Assembly: GCA_029204225.1 (NCBI GenBank)
Contig: CM055111.1
Coordinates: forward strand, 13,539,477-13,603,476
DNA from: Diphasiastrum complanatum
Lineage: Eukaryota > Streptophyta > Lycopodiopsida > Lycopodiales > Lycopodiaceae
Reading direction: 5' to 3'
DNA: 64,000 bases
Program-made: the position numbers and the translations under genes
The notes under the pieces: generated by a model
Told to the model about the DNA's origin: nothing
Databases searched by the model: none
Seen by the model: the letters and a program-made list of their open reading frames with translations, nothing else
Part shown: in pieces, positions 1 to 10,102 of the stretch
How the letters are laid out: the number at the start of each line of letters is the position of its first letter
Position numbering within the stretch: position 1 is the stretch's first letter

Positions 1-342
1 AGTCGCCATTCCATAGTAATGCCTTATAATTTTTTAGAGCGGTTTGGTAATCTTGACTTCTTCATTATGATACATGTATTTTTCGCGATCCAAATGATAA
101 GATAACTTGTTTTTATGATAATTTATGATTTTAGGTCATGCTGGAGATTGTACCACACACGTGGGGGTTGGATCTTCATGTATATCAATAATATTTTATT
201 GCTCTTGACTGATGTGTGTAGAATTGCCAATCTAGATCAAGTTTTGTCATCTAGTTTTGCATTCAAGCTATAATCAATCAATCAATCCCTCTTGGGAGTC
301 ATTAATAGGCTCAAGTAAGTTTTAAAATATTGTACTTTACCA
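1..342 (+). mobile_element. M1 LTR-like block, 3' part, cut by window edge
   Basis: The sequence runs to TTTACCA and then directly into a tRNA-Met primer-binding site, as the end of a 5' LTR does. It is near-identical to 46197-46538 on the same strand and to the complement of 11464-11810. It carries ATCAATCAATCAATC just before its end, as do the other copies. The start of the LTR lies outside the window. Confidence 0.7.
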
Positions 343-354
343 TGGTATCAGAGC
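343..354 (+). other. Primer-binding site (initiator-Met tRNA type)
   Basis: TGGTATCAGAGC is the usual plant LTR-retrotransposon primer-binding site, complementary to the 3' end of initiator tRNA-Met. It abuts an LTR end in CA with no spacer. It fixes this module as a 5' LTR on the plus strand. Confidence 0.85.
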
Positions 355-784
355 GAGGTACAAGAGTTAATCATTGATCATTTATACAATCCAATTTTAG
401 CAAGTTTTTGGTGCTAAAAGCTAGAATTGGAGGGCCAACTTGAAGCTGATAGAAGGGGTGAAAATTTGGAGACCAAACTTGGTAAGGGTCAGATTCTGTA
501 CTATTCACACGTGTGGACAGCTCCGTACCTCAAAATAATCTTCATTTTTTATCAGATCCAAAGAATTTCATAGCGATTGATCTTGGTGAAGTTTTTGGTA
601 TTAGATTGGACTTAGTGTCATCAAATTTAATGAATTCAGACTGGGATAAAGCCCTCTAAAAGTGATTTATAGGTCTTGAAAAACCATCAAGAGGGAGGAG
701 TAAGTTTTAGCCATGTTTTTGTCCAAAAATTGTGAAAATTGACTTGATTTGATAAAGCTTGGATAGAATCTCATCGCTCCTTAT
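355..784 (+). pseudogene. M1 leader / gag-like remnant
   Basis: This is the internal sequence downstream of the primer-binding site. Homologous copies at 59169-59432 (+) and 11109-11366 (-) keep an open frame of about 85 codons containing FLSDPKNFIAIDLGE. Here the frame is broken by small indels, and about 40 bases that encode the ARSRKRINVC part are missing near 600. I do not recognise the protein; gag is inferred only from its position after the primer-binding site. Similarity to the longer M1 copies stops at GAATCTCATC (about 772), where another module begins. Confidence 0.5.
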
Positions 785-1021
785 GACTCTCGGTTAGCAG
801 GGATTTTCTAAAGGAATGGGCCAAAACAATCTTACGCATGATAATAGCCAACAAGCTGGAGCAGCTTATGGAGGAACAAGGTTTCTTGAGGGACGAGAAT
901 ATCAAGTTGGAAAGAGAGCTTCCCAAAAGAAAGGCATGCAACAGGACAATGTATGGGATGGTTATCGCATTCGGAAGCAGTTCAAGCGCAGGCAAACCTG
1001 CAACAAGTCGTGCTTGAGAAT
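785..1021 (+). pseudogene. Coiled-coil ORF remnant
   Basis: One plus-strand frame stays open for 78 codons from just after a TGA at 782 to a TGA at 1018. It encodes a charged helix with Leu/Ile heptads (NKLEQLMEEQGFLRDE, then NIKLEREL), a good coiled-coil candidate. After that the homology continues in another frame (VVLENQNL), so there is a frameshift. A second copy at 47007-47330 has an in-frame stop early in the same frame. Family unknown; a gag-like or captured host fragment is possible. Confidence 0.4.
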
Positions 1022-2430
1022 CAAAACTTTTCGAGTTGTGTCCATGTGCATTTCTCCATATATGATATATTTGGCTTCCATACAATGTTGTTGTTGTGTT
1101 AGTTTGTTGAAAACCATGTTTTTGCATGAATGTCGTAAGATGGTTGGCATGATTGTTGCAAGCAAGCATATTGATATTGAAGTCTCCACGAGAATTAGTT
1201 TCACAATTTGATAAGTACTATTTAGATTGCAAGAAAAAGATATCATTGAAGTTTGAAGGGAAGAAGTACCATTTTTGAAGCCAATAAAGTTAAATTGAAG
1301 GAAGAAAGCAACCTTGAGTTCAACTTTTCATACAATATTGACCAAAGAGAGAAATTATCTAATATCAAAAGATCTCTGATATATCTATCTGCCGCAATGA
1401 GAAATCTTAAAAGTATTTTCACATGAATAAAATTCCATCATCAACTGCACAAAGTTGACATACACCTCAAAGTATACTATGTGAGAGCTTTGGCAAAGAA
1501 AAACATAGGCAAATCAGTTTGTTACCATTGATATATGCCAATTGAGGTATAATATGATAAATATCCCAAACTTTTTAGAATACGAGAGATTCCATAGATA
1601 ATGAGTTTTAGCTATGAGGCACACTCGTCTTTGGATAAACTCCCTTTTCAAACAAAAAACTATTGACAACTTTTTTAGATCCCTTCCTTCCCACTCCACG
1701 CAATCTTATCATTTGTGTCATTTGTGTCCTAAACTATCATGAAGAAGATTATTTGAGACTATATGATAACATTCTTCATTGTTACTTGGTGAATTTCACC
1801 TAACAGTTAACAAGAACAAAAAGCTCGCTTTTATATTTTCAATGGAAATCCCTGAGATTTTCCTTCTATATATGCCTTGGCCACTAATGTTTAACCTGAA
1901 TCTGCTCTCACAACCAATAGATGGTGCATGCAATGAAAAATAAATGCTATAGCTCATAGGCCTCATGTCAGTGAGTCAAATTTCACCTCCAAGTTCACAA
2001 TCAAGAAGTTGCATAAAGGTATTCAAGTGCCACCCTTTGAGTCTATGAAGGTTTGACAATCAATGGACTCACAAGGGCACACAATACAACTCTTCCTAAC
2101 CAAGTCACTTGAAATGTTTAACCCAAGATTTGATCATGGGATAGGATTTCAACTTTGTAGGGATAGTTGGCTCAATAATCAGTTCTATACTTCTAAGACC
2201 AACATCAATGAATCAGTGTGAGCTTCTATCATCTCATCTTCACATGGGTGAGGAGCCTTTTTTCTCTGAATATGCAAATATGTGCAACGTAGAGAAGCAA
2301 AAAGTCATTGGTTTTTAAAGCCTTTATGATGGCTATGTGGATCATGTGATGGAGATAATCCTGTTATACATGCTTATTCACGATCTTGAAATGTGAATGT
2401 ATAAGGATTTGCCACCTATTTGCACAGAAT
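1022..2430 (+). repeat. M3 dispersed repeat with decayed coding traces
   Basis: The sequence recurs in the same orientation at 47571-48843 and 49530-50880. Frames are littered with stops, but two stretches stay coding-like in several copies. One is an open frame at about 2062-2221 containing EMFNPRFDHGIGFQL and RDSWLNNQFYTSKTN. The next, in a shifted frame, contains HMGEEPFFSEYAN and is open as 62 codons at 9469-9657. No domain recognised. The junction near 1022 is a deletion of about 300 bp relative to 47271-47575, between copies of AAAACTT. Confidence 0.6.
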
Positions 2431-2468
2431 ATAGGATCTAGAGAAGTTTACAAGAACAGTGTCAAAAT

Positions 2469-2687
2469 TTGTTGTACTTATTTGTTTCTAAGGACAATGT
2501 CCCAAATGGACCTGCAACTGATTACAATCTGATTAACTATACTGGAGTTTCTTATGCCACATACGTAGTAGTGTCTACATTGCGGATGTTAACCTATCAT
2601 AGGGATCTTCATAACACAAGAGTTGCACTTCAACTTTCTTTTTTTCCAAAATCTACCCAGTGCATTCAGATCTATAGTTGCTGCTAA
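2469..2687 (+). other. Repeated 72-codon ORF of unknown function
   Basis: This ATG-initiated ORF contains VSKDNVPNGPATDYN and LRMLTY. It is retained as an open frame of about 70 codons in four copies (2469-2687, 9730-9948, 50925-51143 on plus; 60790-60999 on minus). An overlapping frame (2623-2841) continues as another 72-codon ORF with VLLMPNIVNNTYKRC, so the original reading may have crossed a frameshift. The opposite strand is also open in places, so strand and coding status are uncertain. It always precedes the T3 LTR-like block. Confidence 0.25.
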
Positions 2688-2860
2688 TTCTAGTATACCC
2701 CAAATCAATCAACCACATGTCCTTTTGATGCCCAACATAGTCAATAATACCTACAAAAGGTGTACACGTCAATCCCATAGAGGTTCAGATATCATGATAC
2801 CAGATGTGCATTTTAAAGCTAAAAGCATTTTTTGCATTTGATGTATAAGCAATAGTACAC

Positions 2861-3420
2861 TATCAACAGCAACACGCTCGACTCCGAATAGTCGAAGGCT
2901 CCTCACGTCCACTTGTTGTACTGTGCAACCACTTGGACAATGACAACAGCCGCCACAATCTACCCAAGACGACGCAACATCTCTATTCTCTTTTGTACAT
3001 ACATCTACACTAATGAAAATTATATATAGATGATGACCATTGTAATATACAATATGAGAAAATGATCAAAGATAGACACTATAGATGCTTTCACGCATCT
3101 ATTCTTGCTTTCAGGCTGATTGTCAGAAATAAGCTCATAGAGTTAGCTTCTTGAGCATGCGATTTTGTTCGCAATTGTCTTGTGCTCATAGCATCTATCT
3201 GACTTGTATTTTCATACATTCATTTGAATCAACTATTGTCTTGTTATTGCGTTCAGATCTTTGTCAGCGTTGCATGCTTTTGCTATTTCGTTTTATGTCT
3301 GACTCTCTTGTTGTTTTGTCTGACTGTTTTCTGTTCTCGCTTCTGCAAAGTGCAAACACATTTTCTTTGTGTTTGCCTACATGACCTATTGTGATCCGCG
3401 TAGTGTACGCACTGAGAAGA
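2861..3420 (+). mobile_element. T3 LTR-like block with TATA box
   Basis: A TATATATAG box lies at 3021-3029. Downstream sequence (ATTGTCTTGTGCTCAT, then a TTGCGTTCAG-like stretch and a GCATG-rich run) is clearly related to the downstream half of the copia LTRs at 8076-8951 and 5711-6744. It is thus a third, diverged LTR lineage. Terminal TG/CA boundaries could not be fixed. Copies are at 10103-10620, 17826-18315 (partial) and 60111-60610 (-). Confidence 0.55.
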
Positions 3421-4190
3421 TTTCCACCACCATCTCCCATAAAATTTATTCTCTCACTAGGTTAAAAAAGAAATCCACTAATGGACCCCATCTTCCTAAA
3501 GACTTGTATTATTGATGTACTTTTCACCCCTCCCTAAGTTATGTTCCAAAATTTGTCTCACTAGCTACTCACTTGATGTTCACAAAGACACAAGTGGCAA
3601 GATCCTCTTGATCTTTGTTCAAAAGAACACTTAAGAAGGATTCTACAAAACAATGCTCAAAAAATTGGAATTGATTTGAACCTTAAAAACTCACAAAGGT
3701 TTCACTTGTCTTTATCATCTCAAATTTTGCTTCTATCCCTCTCAATGGACTTCTAGCCATAGTTCTTACACTCCCTCACAAAGATGAAATGAAGATAAGA
3801 TGAGATTCTATCCAAGCTTTATCAAATAAAGTCAATTTTCACAATTTTTGGACAAAAAACATGGCTAAAACTTACTCCTTCCTCTTGATGGTTTTTCAAG
3901 AACTATAAATCACTTTAGAGGGCTTTATCCCAGTCTAAATTCATTAGATTTGATGACACTAAGTCCAATCTAATCAATGGCATAAAAACATTGATGCTTT
4001 TCCTAGATCTAGCATCAAAAAAACTCACCAAGATCAATCGCTATGAAATTCTTTGGATCTGATAAAAATGAAGATTATTTTGAGGTACAGAGCTGTCCAC
4101 ACATGTGAATAGTACAGAATCTGACCGTAACCAAGTTTGTTCTCCAAATTTCCACCCCCTTCTATCGACTTCAAACTGTTGTTCGACTCA
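3421..4190 (-). mobile_element. M1 internal region, LTR and primer site deleted
   Basis: On the minus strand this matches the leader/gag-like region that follows the M1 primer-binding site elsewhere (10621-11451 minus; 59097-60110 plus). At about 4185 it jumps directly to sequence that elsewhere lies beyond the LTR, so the LTR and primer-binding site (about 1.3 kb, compare 11367-12690) are missing. Reading frames contain stops. Confidence 0.55.
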
Positions 4191-4690
4191 AGGCCTAATT
4201 CAAATGTTCGTTAGCTTCATCTTCAAGACATCATGCTAGATTGTTTTGTTGTCTGATACTATGTTTGAAGCGCATCCCATCCATCTCTTGCCATTACATC
4301 ATCACTAATATGGGCATTGGAGCCTATCCTTCAGTAGTAGGTTTATTAAGGATAAGGCCTATTGTGCCCTCTTATCAAATGAACTCATATCAACAAGAGT
4401 TGTTGGTCATTACTCCACTTCTATCACAATGTCCCAAAACTCTTTCTCCATCAGATTGCTATTCATTTTATATTTTCAAATGCTATAGTTGGATACCCAT
4501 TCAATTTACTAGCTTCACCAAGTACAGATTCAGCCACTCCTACCATTTTTCCAAAAATAGCCCTTAATGCCACTTCTAATGGCTCACTGAATGCCTTTGA
4601 GAGTGATTGCAAGGTTTGCAAATCAACTTCAAGGCCCACTTGCTCGTTATTTTGTCCTAACAAGCCAAAAATAGCTCGGAATTGTCGAAA
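4191..4690. repeat. Conserved spacer between M1 and copia pol
   Basis: It occurs at the same place in copies at 12691-13232, 44726-45250 and 57716-58260. A plus-strand frame stays open for over 100 codons in all four, and a minus-strand frame is open here for 76 codons (AFSEPLEVALRAIFGK). Neither resembles a protein I know. By position it should hold copia gag/protease, but I cannot see the DSG protease motif. Confidence 0.45.
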
Positions 4691-5640
4691 CACTCCAATG
4701 TGGCATCATTGACTACCTTACTCTTGAAATGGTCTGATTAGACCTTTGATCTGCTTTCTCCTTGCAATCTGGCACTCACTATGTTTAGGAGAAGTTGTAC
4801 TTATAGGGTACATTCATTTTTTGTCCTTAAACTAGAGAAAATCAGCTTTCGAATGAGCATAAATGTTCTAGACGTTGTTTTTTTTTTAGATATATGTGCT
4901 CCAATACAAACTCTTTCATTGCTTGATGCAAAGTATTTTATTGCCTTTATTGACGAATATTCCAGAAGAACAGTTGTTTATTTCATTAAAAAAAAATCGG
5001 AGGCTTTCAAAATATTTTGACAATTCAAAGAGCGTGTAGAATATCAAACTAGTAAATGAATTAAAGCACTGAAGGCCGACAATGGGGGAGAATACATCTC
5101 TTACGAATTCAAGGAGTATTGCCTTAACAACGACATTGAGCAACAATACATTACCTCCTATTTGCCTCATTCGAATGGTTTGCTCAGAGAAAGAATAGAA
5201 CCTTAGTCGAATCGGCAAAGTGTATGCTTTTCTATGTGACACTTCCGAAGTCCTTTTGGGTTGAAGCAGTTTCCACTACAGCCTGTATTCAGAACATATG
5301 TCCTACTAAAGGTCTCTCACACAAAACACCATATGAAGTTTGGAAAGGCTCCAAACCATCGTTATCAAACTTACAAGTTTTTGAATGTATCGCGTATGCG
5401 CAAATTCCACATGATCTCAAGAAGAAACTCGACTTCCAAAGTATCAACTCTATTTTCATCAGCTACACTACTTCAGATAAAGTTTATATATTGTATGATC
5501 ATGTCGAGTCGAAGATATTTACTAGTCGCGATGTCATCTTCATCGGAGATCAGTTTATCGACCTCAAATGTAAGGGCAAAGCTCATATAGCTGATTTCAA
5601 ACGGTAAGGGCAAAGCTCATATAGCCGAACTATCAGACTC
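4691..5640 (+). pseudogene. Ty1/copia pre-integrase and integrase, degenerate
   Basis: It starts with a WHH-L pre-integrase trace (about 4701). The integrase core follows with DICAPIQTLS, FIDEYSRRTVVYF and the second catalytic Asp in ADNGGEY. A frameshift sits right at the catalytic Glu region after HSNG. The C-terminal part is open at 5224-5607 (LPKSFWVEAVSTTACI, KTPYEVWKGSKPS, FTSRDVIFI). Known role of the family: insertion of retrotransposon cDNA. Stops and frame changes make it non-functional. Near-identical copies lie at 13233, 44725 (-), 54411, 57715 (-) and 63320 (-). Confidence 0.85.
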
Positions 5641-5710
5641 TCCCAAATTATCGAACTTTCCAGTTCTCAAATCAACTATTCCTGTTGAAGGTCCTAGCTC
5701 ATCTACTCCA

Positions 5711-6744
5711 TGTTGGATTATTCTTCATCCAACTATTTATCTAGGTCTACGGAATTTTTCATATCTTTATATGGTCTGCAGAATCACAAGTATTTTTACA
5801 CTACAGAAATACACGAAGTTTGGCAACAGCGTCGCATTTTCTCTCTCTACAAACCCGATAATGTCGCTTGTCAAGAATCTCGGGTAAGAATGTAGTGTCA
5901 AATTTTTTGCATTTTTCATTTGTCAAAAATTACGTGTAAAAAATGCAATGTCGCCTTTTTCGTATTTTTTGCCTGTCAAGAATTACGTGCAAAAATGTAG
6001 TGTCGCCTTTTTTGCATTTCTCGCCTGTCACAGACTATTTACGGCCAATTGTCACGCTTATCAGCAAGTTACTTTTGAAAAGAACTGGATGAATGCCAGC
6101 GAACACCAGCCAACTGGCAATCACATTTGACGGCCTTATTACTTAGTATAAATCAGCTGTTCGTACATTTCATTATCAAGGTACGATCAACATTGTGAAT
6201 TGTGAAGGAGTTGAGTGTTATTACACGACGCTTCCTACGCTCTCATCAAGCAGATTGTTCACAATCAGAAAGTATTGTTGTTAGTTCTCTATCAAGCTTT
6301 CAAGCTTGAAATCTCTTGAGCATTCTAGCTCAGTCTTTTAGAGATTTTAGAGTTGCTATTGCGCTAATGCTTATCGGCAGAGTTGCTTATTTCAGACTTA
6401 TTCTCAGTTACTTAGAGACAACTTTAGAGTGCGTGATTTCTATCCGCTATTGTCTTGCACTCATTAGCATCTGTTCTTGTTTTTCTGAATCAATATTATT
6501 TCCTTGTTGCATTCAGTTTGTGTCAGAATGCATGCATCTCTGTATTGCTTTTGTAACTGATATAAATTATCTGAGAATTCAATACTTTATGTTTGGCTAC
6601 GTAATTACTTTGTATCTAGCGAAAGCTAGTTGCTAAAGATTGGACATGATTTCCATCACTACTGCTTTGTTCAATTTTTGATAGGTGTACTCATGCATTG
6701 GAAGTAGGAAGTTTTCGCATTCTATTACTCACCTATTTTCGACA
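5711..6744 (+). mobile_element. Nested solo LTR inside copia pol, 5-bp TSD
   Basis: The unit begins TGTTGGATTATTC and ends CGACA, and is flanked by CTCCA at 5706-5710 and 6745-6749. Length is 1034 bp. A TATAAAT box is at 6147-6153. Inside, 5'-half sequences contain several short GCAAAAAAGGCGACA-like repeats. No coding sequence or second LTR is present, so it is a solo LTR. It splits pol between the integrase C-terminus (SSSTP) and the RT linker (DEQR). Its start and R region are related to the 8076-8951 LTR. Confidence 0.85.
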
Positions 6745-6749
6745 CTCCA

Positions 6750-7527
6750 GATGAACAACGTATTCCGAATCCCAAGAAGATGATGTTGCAGTTCAACGAC
6801 TACAGCATGATGAAAATAATCAACTTCGCTCAATTCCTAGAAGATCGACAAGAGTCAGCAGGCCACCTATAAGGTATATCAACAAGTCTGCAGCTTACCT
6901 TATCCAAGAGTCGACTACTGTCAAAGAGGCACTCAGTCAGCCCGATTTTGATCTTCGGAAAGAAGCCAGGGATAAAGAATACTCATCTCTCATCAAAAAC
7001 CAGACTTGGAGTATTGGCGAATTACCTGCTAGCAGAAATGTAGTCGATTGCAAATGGTTATTCAAAATCAAGTACAAGGCAGATGGAAGTATCTATCGAA
7101 GAAAGGCTCGATTTGTTGTCAGAGGATTTTCTCATGTCCACAACGTCAACTACACTGAGACTTTTAGTCACTAGTTAGTCATTTGCTACTGCAACAGATT
7201 TGGAAATAAATCAAATGGATGTACAGACAACATATCTTAATGGAGTTATCGAAGAAGACATTTACATTGTGCAACCCGAAGGTTACAATATCGAAGGTAA
7301 ACACAATCATGTATGTAAACTCCATAAAGCACTTTATGGCTTGAAGCAATCTGCTCGAGCATGGTTTCAAAGGATCAATACTTTCCTTATCGATCACGAC
7401 TATAAACTCAAAATCAAATGTCTACTTCAAGTTAGTGCACAACATTCTTTTGTTATCATCACTTTGTATGTGGACAACACATTGCTTTTCAGCAACAATA
7501 TCAATCTAGTAAACTCTTATCAGAGTT
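6750..7527 (+). pseudogene. Ty1/copia reverse transcriptase, N-terminal half
   Basis: Motifs in order: [43 protein letters not shown], then ETFS followed at once by a stop. A deletion of about 30 nt removes the residues after ETFS that are present at 25870. The frame then resumes with QMDVQTTYLNGVIEEDIY, HKALYGLKQSARAWF and a YVDN box in place of YVDD. Sequence after YVDN jumps into RNase H, so the RT thumb is deleted. Dead copy. Confidence 0.85.
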
Positions 7528-8115
7528 TTGAGATATCTTCGAGCTACTATGGACTTTTGCATTCGTTATGGAGTAGTCGACAACAACAAACTCAATTTTC
7601 TCAGTGGTTATTCAGATGCAAGTTGGTCAGGAGATGTAGATACTTGTAAATCCACTTCTGGATTTACATTCTTCCTCAACACAGGTCTTATTTCAAAGAA
7701 CAATCGCAAGAAAACTTCGATAGCTCTATCTTCCATTGAATCAGAGTATATCACAGCCTCTCAAGCTACAAAAGAAGCAATATGGTTGAGAAACTTACTT
7801 TCAAATCTCAATCTGAATCAATATGCTCTGACAAGTTTATTCTGTGATAATCAAAGTGACATTGCTTTATCAACTAACCCTAGATTTCATTCTAAGACTA
7901 AGCACATTGAAATTGAGTATCACTATGTCAGAAGCAAAGTTCTCGACAAAGAGGTTGACTTGCAGTACTGTCGAACGCAAGATATGACATCAAATATTTT
8001 CACTAAAGCATTAAGCTTGGATGCACACAGAATTTTGTGCAAAACTAAGTTTGAAGGTCAAAGATTAAGGGAGAGTGTTGGATTATTCTACTATCTGAGT
8101 GGTTCAACCAAATAA
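7528..8115 (+). CDS. Ty1/copia RNase H fragment, open but partial
   Basis: The 195-codon open frame starts at MRYLRATMDFC. It contains SGYSDASWSGD (first acidic residue), SIESEYITASQATKEAIW, FCDNQSDIAL, HSKTKHIEIEYH and MTSNIFTKAL, the usual order of the copia RNase H. RNase H removes RNA from the RNA:DNA hybrid. It ends at a TAA just inside the LTR, as in many copia elements. It cannot be expressed as a normal polyprotein because RT upstream is broken. A near-identical copy is at 63370-63936. Confidence 0.85.
   Translation: MRYLRATMDFCIRYGVVDNNKLNFLSGYSDASWSGDVDTCKSTSGFTFFLNTGLISKNNRKKTSIALSSIESEYITASQATKEAIWLRNLLSNLNLNQYALTSLFCDNQSDIALSTNPRFHSKTKHIEIEYHYVRSKVLDKEVDLQYCRTQDMTSNIFTKALSLDAHRILCKTKFEGQRLRESVGLFYYLSGSTK
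8062..8075 (+). other. Polypurine tract
   Basis: AGATTAAGGGAGAG lies immediately before the TGTTGG start of the LTR, as expected for the plus-strand primer. The same tract is at 63883-63896. Confidence 0.8.
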
Positions 8116-8951
8116 TCAATCTATAATCTTCATCCACTTTATTATCCAGTTCTACAGTTTTGCTAGTGTTTTCTATACAGCCTGCAGAACTACTCGAGAA
8201 TCGCTCACAGGTGGCTCCAACGTATCGGACATCATCCGACTTATCGATGATGACGATGACAAAAGTCGAAGACTTTGGCCATGTCGATGAAAGACAATTA
8301 TTGTTCCACTTGAATTGAAAGTAAAGACTTGTCCTAATCATGTCGCAAGTAAATTTTCAGGAAGTCCTAACTGTATGGATGCGAGCACGATATAACCAAC
8401 TAGCTATTGCAATTTGCGACCTGATTAGCTATCCTACTAGATGTGCATTAGTTGCTTAGTATAAATAGCTGATCATCATAGACTTTAATAACTCTCTATC
8501 TTTTAGAAAGTTTTTTTCAGAGTTCAATTAGAGTATTCCTCTTCGCGCTTATTCCTTATCAGCGGAAGTGCATTATACATACTTTCTAGTTACAAAAAGA
8601 TAACTTAGAGTACGCGATTTCTATCTGCAATTGTCTTGTGCTCATCATCATCTGATTTGTACATACTACTTGCTGAATTAATCTATCCTTCTTATTGTGT
8701 TCAATATTATGTCAAATTGTATGCATCTCTGTGATTGTTTGTAACTGATAAATCTCTTATACTTTATTGTTTGGCTACAAAATCACCTTACTGCTAACGA
8801 TTTCAAAGCTGGTTGCTAAAAGATTGAACATGACTTCTGTTATTATATTTTGTTCAATATTGATACGCGTACTCATGCATTAGGAAAGGAGGATAATTTC
8901 GTTGCGCTCGATAAGTCGCTTACTCACTTCTCTCCCTCTATTTTCCCATCA
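8076..8951 (+). mobile_element. copia 3' LTR
   Basis: It starts TGTTGGATTATTC after the polypurine tract and ends CCCATCA; the related minus-strand end at 49287 has the intact form, TGTTGGG on the plus strand. Length is 876 bp. A TATAAATA box is at 8460-8467. The first 80 bases overlap the end of the RNase H frame. It is related to, but distinct from, the 1-kb nested LTR. Confidence 0.8.
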
Positions 8952-9032
8952 GAATTTACATGATTAGGCATAGGGCTAAGCATCTAGACACGTGTCATCA
9001 CTTACAAGTGGTATTTTACATAGCTAGTATTC
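8952..9032 (+). repeat. Flank shared with 49205-49286 (inverted)
   Basis: The 80 bp after the LTR end (GCATAGGGCTAAGCATCTAG and on) match the complement of 49205-49286, which lies beyond the same LTR end there. Both LTRs therefore sit at the same original site or were duplicated with flanking DNA. Confidence 0.7.
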
Positions 9033-9269
9033 TTTAATCTTTTTTGTCGTGAATTTATTCTTTCATGCACATTTTGGGCAAAAGATGCAAGTTTAAAAAG
9101 GTAAACTTTATTACGTGCACCTTCCAATACCCAACAATTGCAAAAAATAAAAATAAAAAAATAAAATAAATAAAATAAAAAAATGCACAAATTTTGCTTG
9201 AGAAAGCACATGTTTTTTCTGTAAAAATGTTTAAAGTGATTTTACCGCACAGAAAAAAATTATATTCTT
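9033..9269 (+). repeat. R5-like dispersed repeat, A-rich centre
   Basis: It has a GCAAAAGATGCAAGTTTA...TGCACCTTCCAATAC layout, shared with 17035-17290 and more distantly with the R5 copies at 15266, 17520 and 41931. Its centre is an AAATAAAATAAA-type low-complexity run (about 9143-9182). No coding potential. Confidence 0.5.
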
Positions 9270-9729
9270 TTGAGAAATAATCGGTTATTATATATAGGAT
9301 TTGCCACCTATTTGCACAAAATATACAAAAGATATAGGCCTACAATACAACTCTTCCTAACCAAGTCATTGGAAATGTTTAACCCAAGATTTAATCATGG
9401 GATAGGATTTCAACTTTGTCGGGATAGTTGGCTCAATAATCAGTTCTATACTTCTAAGACTAATATCAATGAATCATTGTGAGCTTCTATCATCTCATCT
9501 TCACATGGGTGAAGAGCCTTTCTTCTCTGAATATGCAAATATTCGCAATGTAGAGAAGCAAAAAGTCATTGGTTTGTTAAGTCTTTATGATGGCTATGTG
9601 GATCATGTGATGGAGATAATCCTGTTATACATGCTTATTCACGATCTTGAAATGTGAATGTATAAGGATTTGCCACCTATTTGCACAGAATATAGGATCT
9701 AGAGAAGTTTACAAGAACAATGTCAAAAT
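9270..9729 (+). repeat. M3 3' end with 62-codon open frame
   Basis: It matches 2080-2460 and 50520-50920. The ORF at 9469-9657 contains HMGEEPFFSEYANIRN, VIGLLSLYDGYVDH and ends in HDLEM. In the other copies this frame is broken by a stop after VIGF. An upstream open stretch (9376-9482) has the FNPRFNHGIGFQL part in a different frame. No family recognised. Confidence 0.45.
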
Positions 9730-9948
9730 TTGTTGTACTTATTTGTTTCTAAGGACAATGTCCCAAATGGACCCGCAACTGATTACAATCTGATTAACTA
9801 TACTGGCCTTTGTTATGCAACATCCGTAGTAGTGTCTACATTGCGGATGTTAACCTATCCTAGGGATCTTCATAACACGAGAGTTGGACTTCAGCTTTCT
9901 TTTTTTCCAAAAACTACCTGCGGCATTCAGATCTATAACTGCTGCTAA
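9730..9948 (+). other. Repeated 72-codon ORF, second copy
   Basis: Same ORF as 2469-2687 with substitutions (for example TGLCYATSVVV). The overlapping second frame at 9884-10102 is also retained. Function unknown. Confidence 0.25.
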
Positions 9949-10102
9949 TTCTAGTATACCCCAAATCAATCAACCACATGCCATTTTGATGCCCAACATA
10001 GTCAATAATACCTACAAAAGGTGTACACGTCAATCCCATAGAGCTTCAGATATCATGATACCAGATGTGCGCTTTAAAGCTAAAAGCATTTTGTGTATTT
10101 GA

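Noticed and set aside
1514-1699. Minus-strand ORFs inside M3 (also 49971-50156)
   Set aside because: Present in duplicates only because the DNA is duplicated; composition and breaks do not support coding, and the opposite strand shows better coding traces.
5261-5590. Second overlapping ORF over copia integrase C-terminus
   Set aside because: The conserved integrase residues are in the 5224-5607 frame; this +1 frame is a shadow, retained in all copies by sequence identity.
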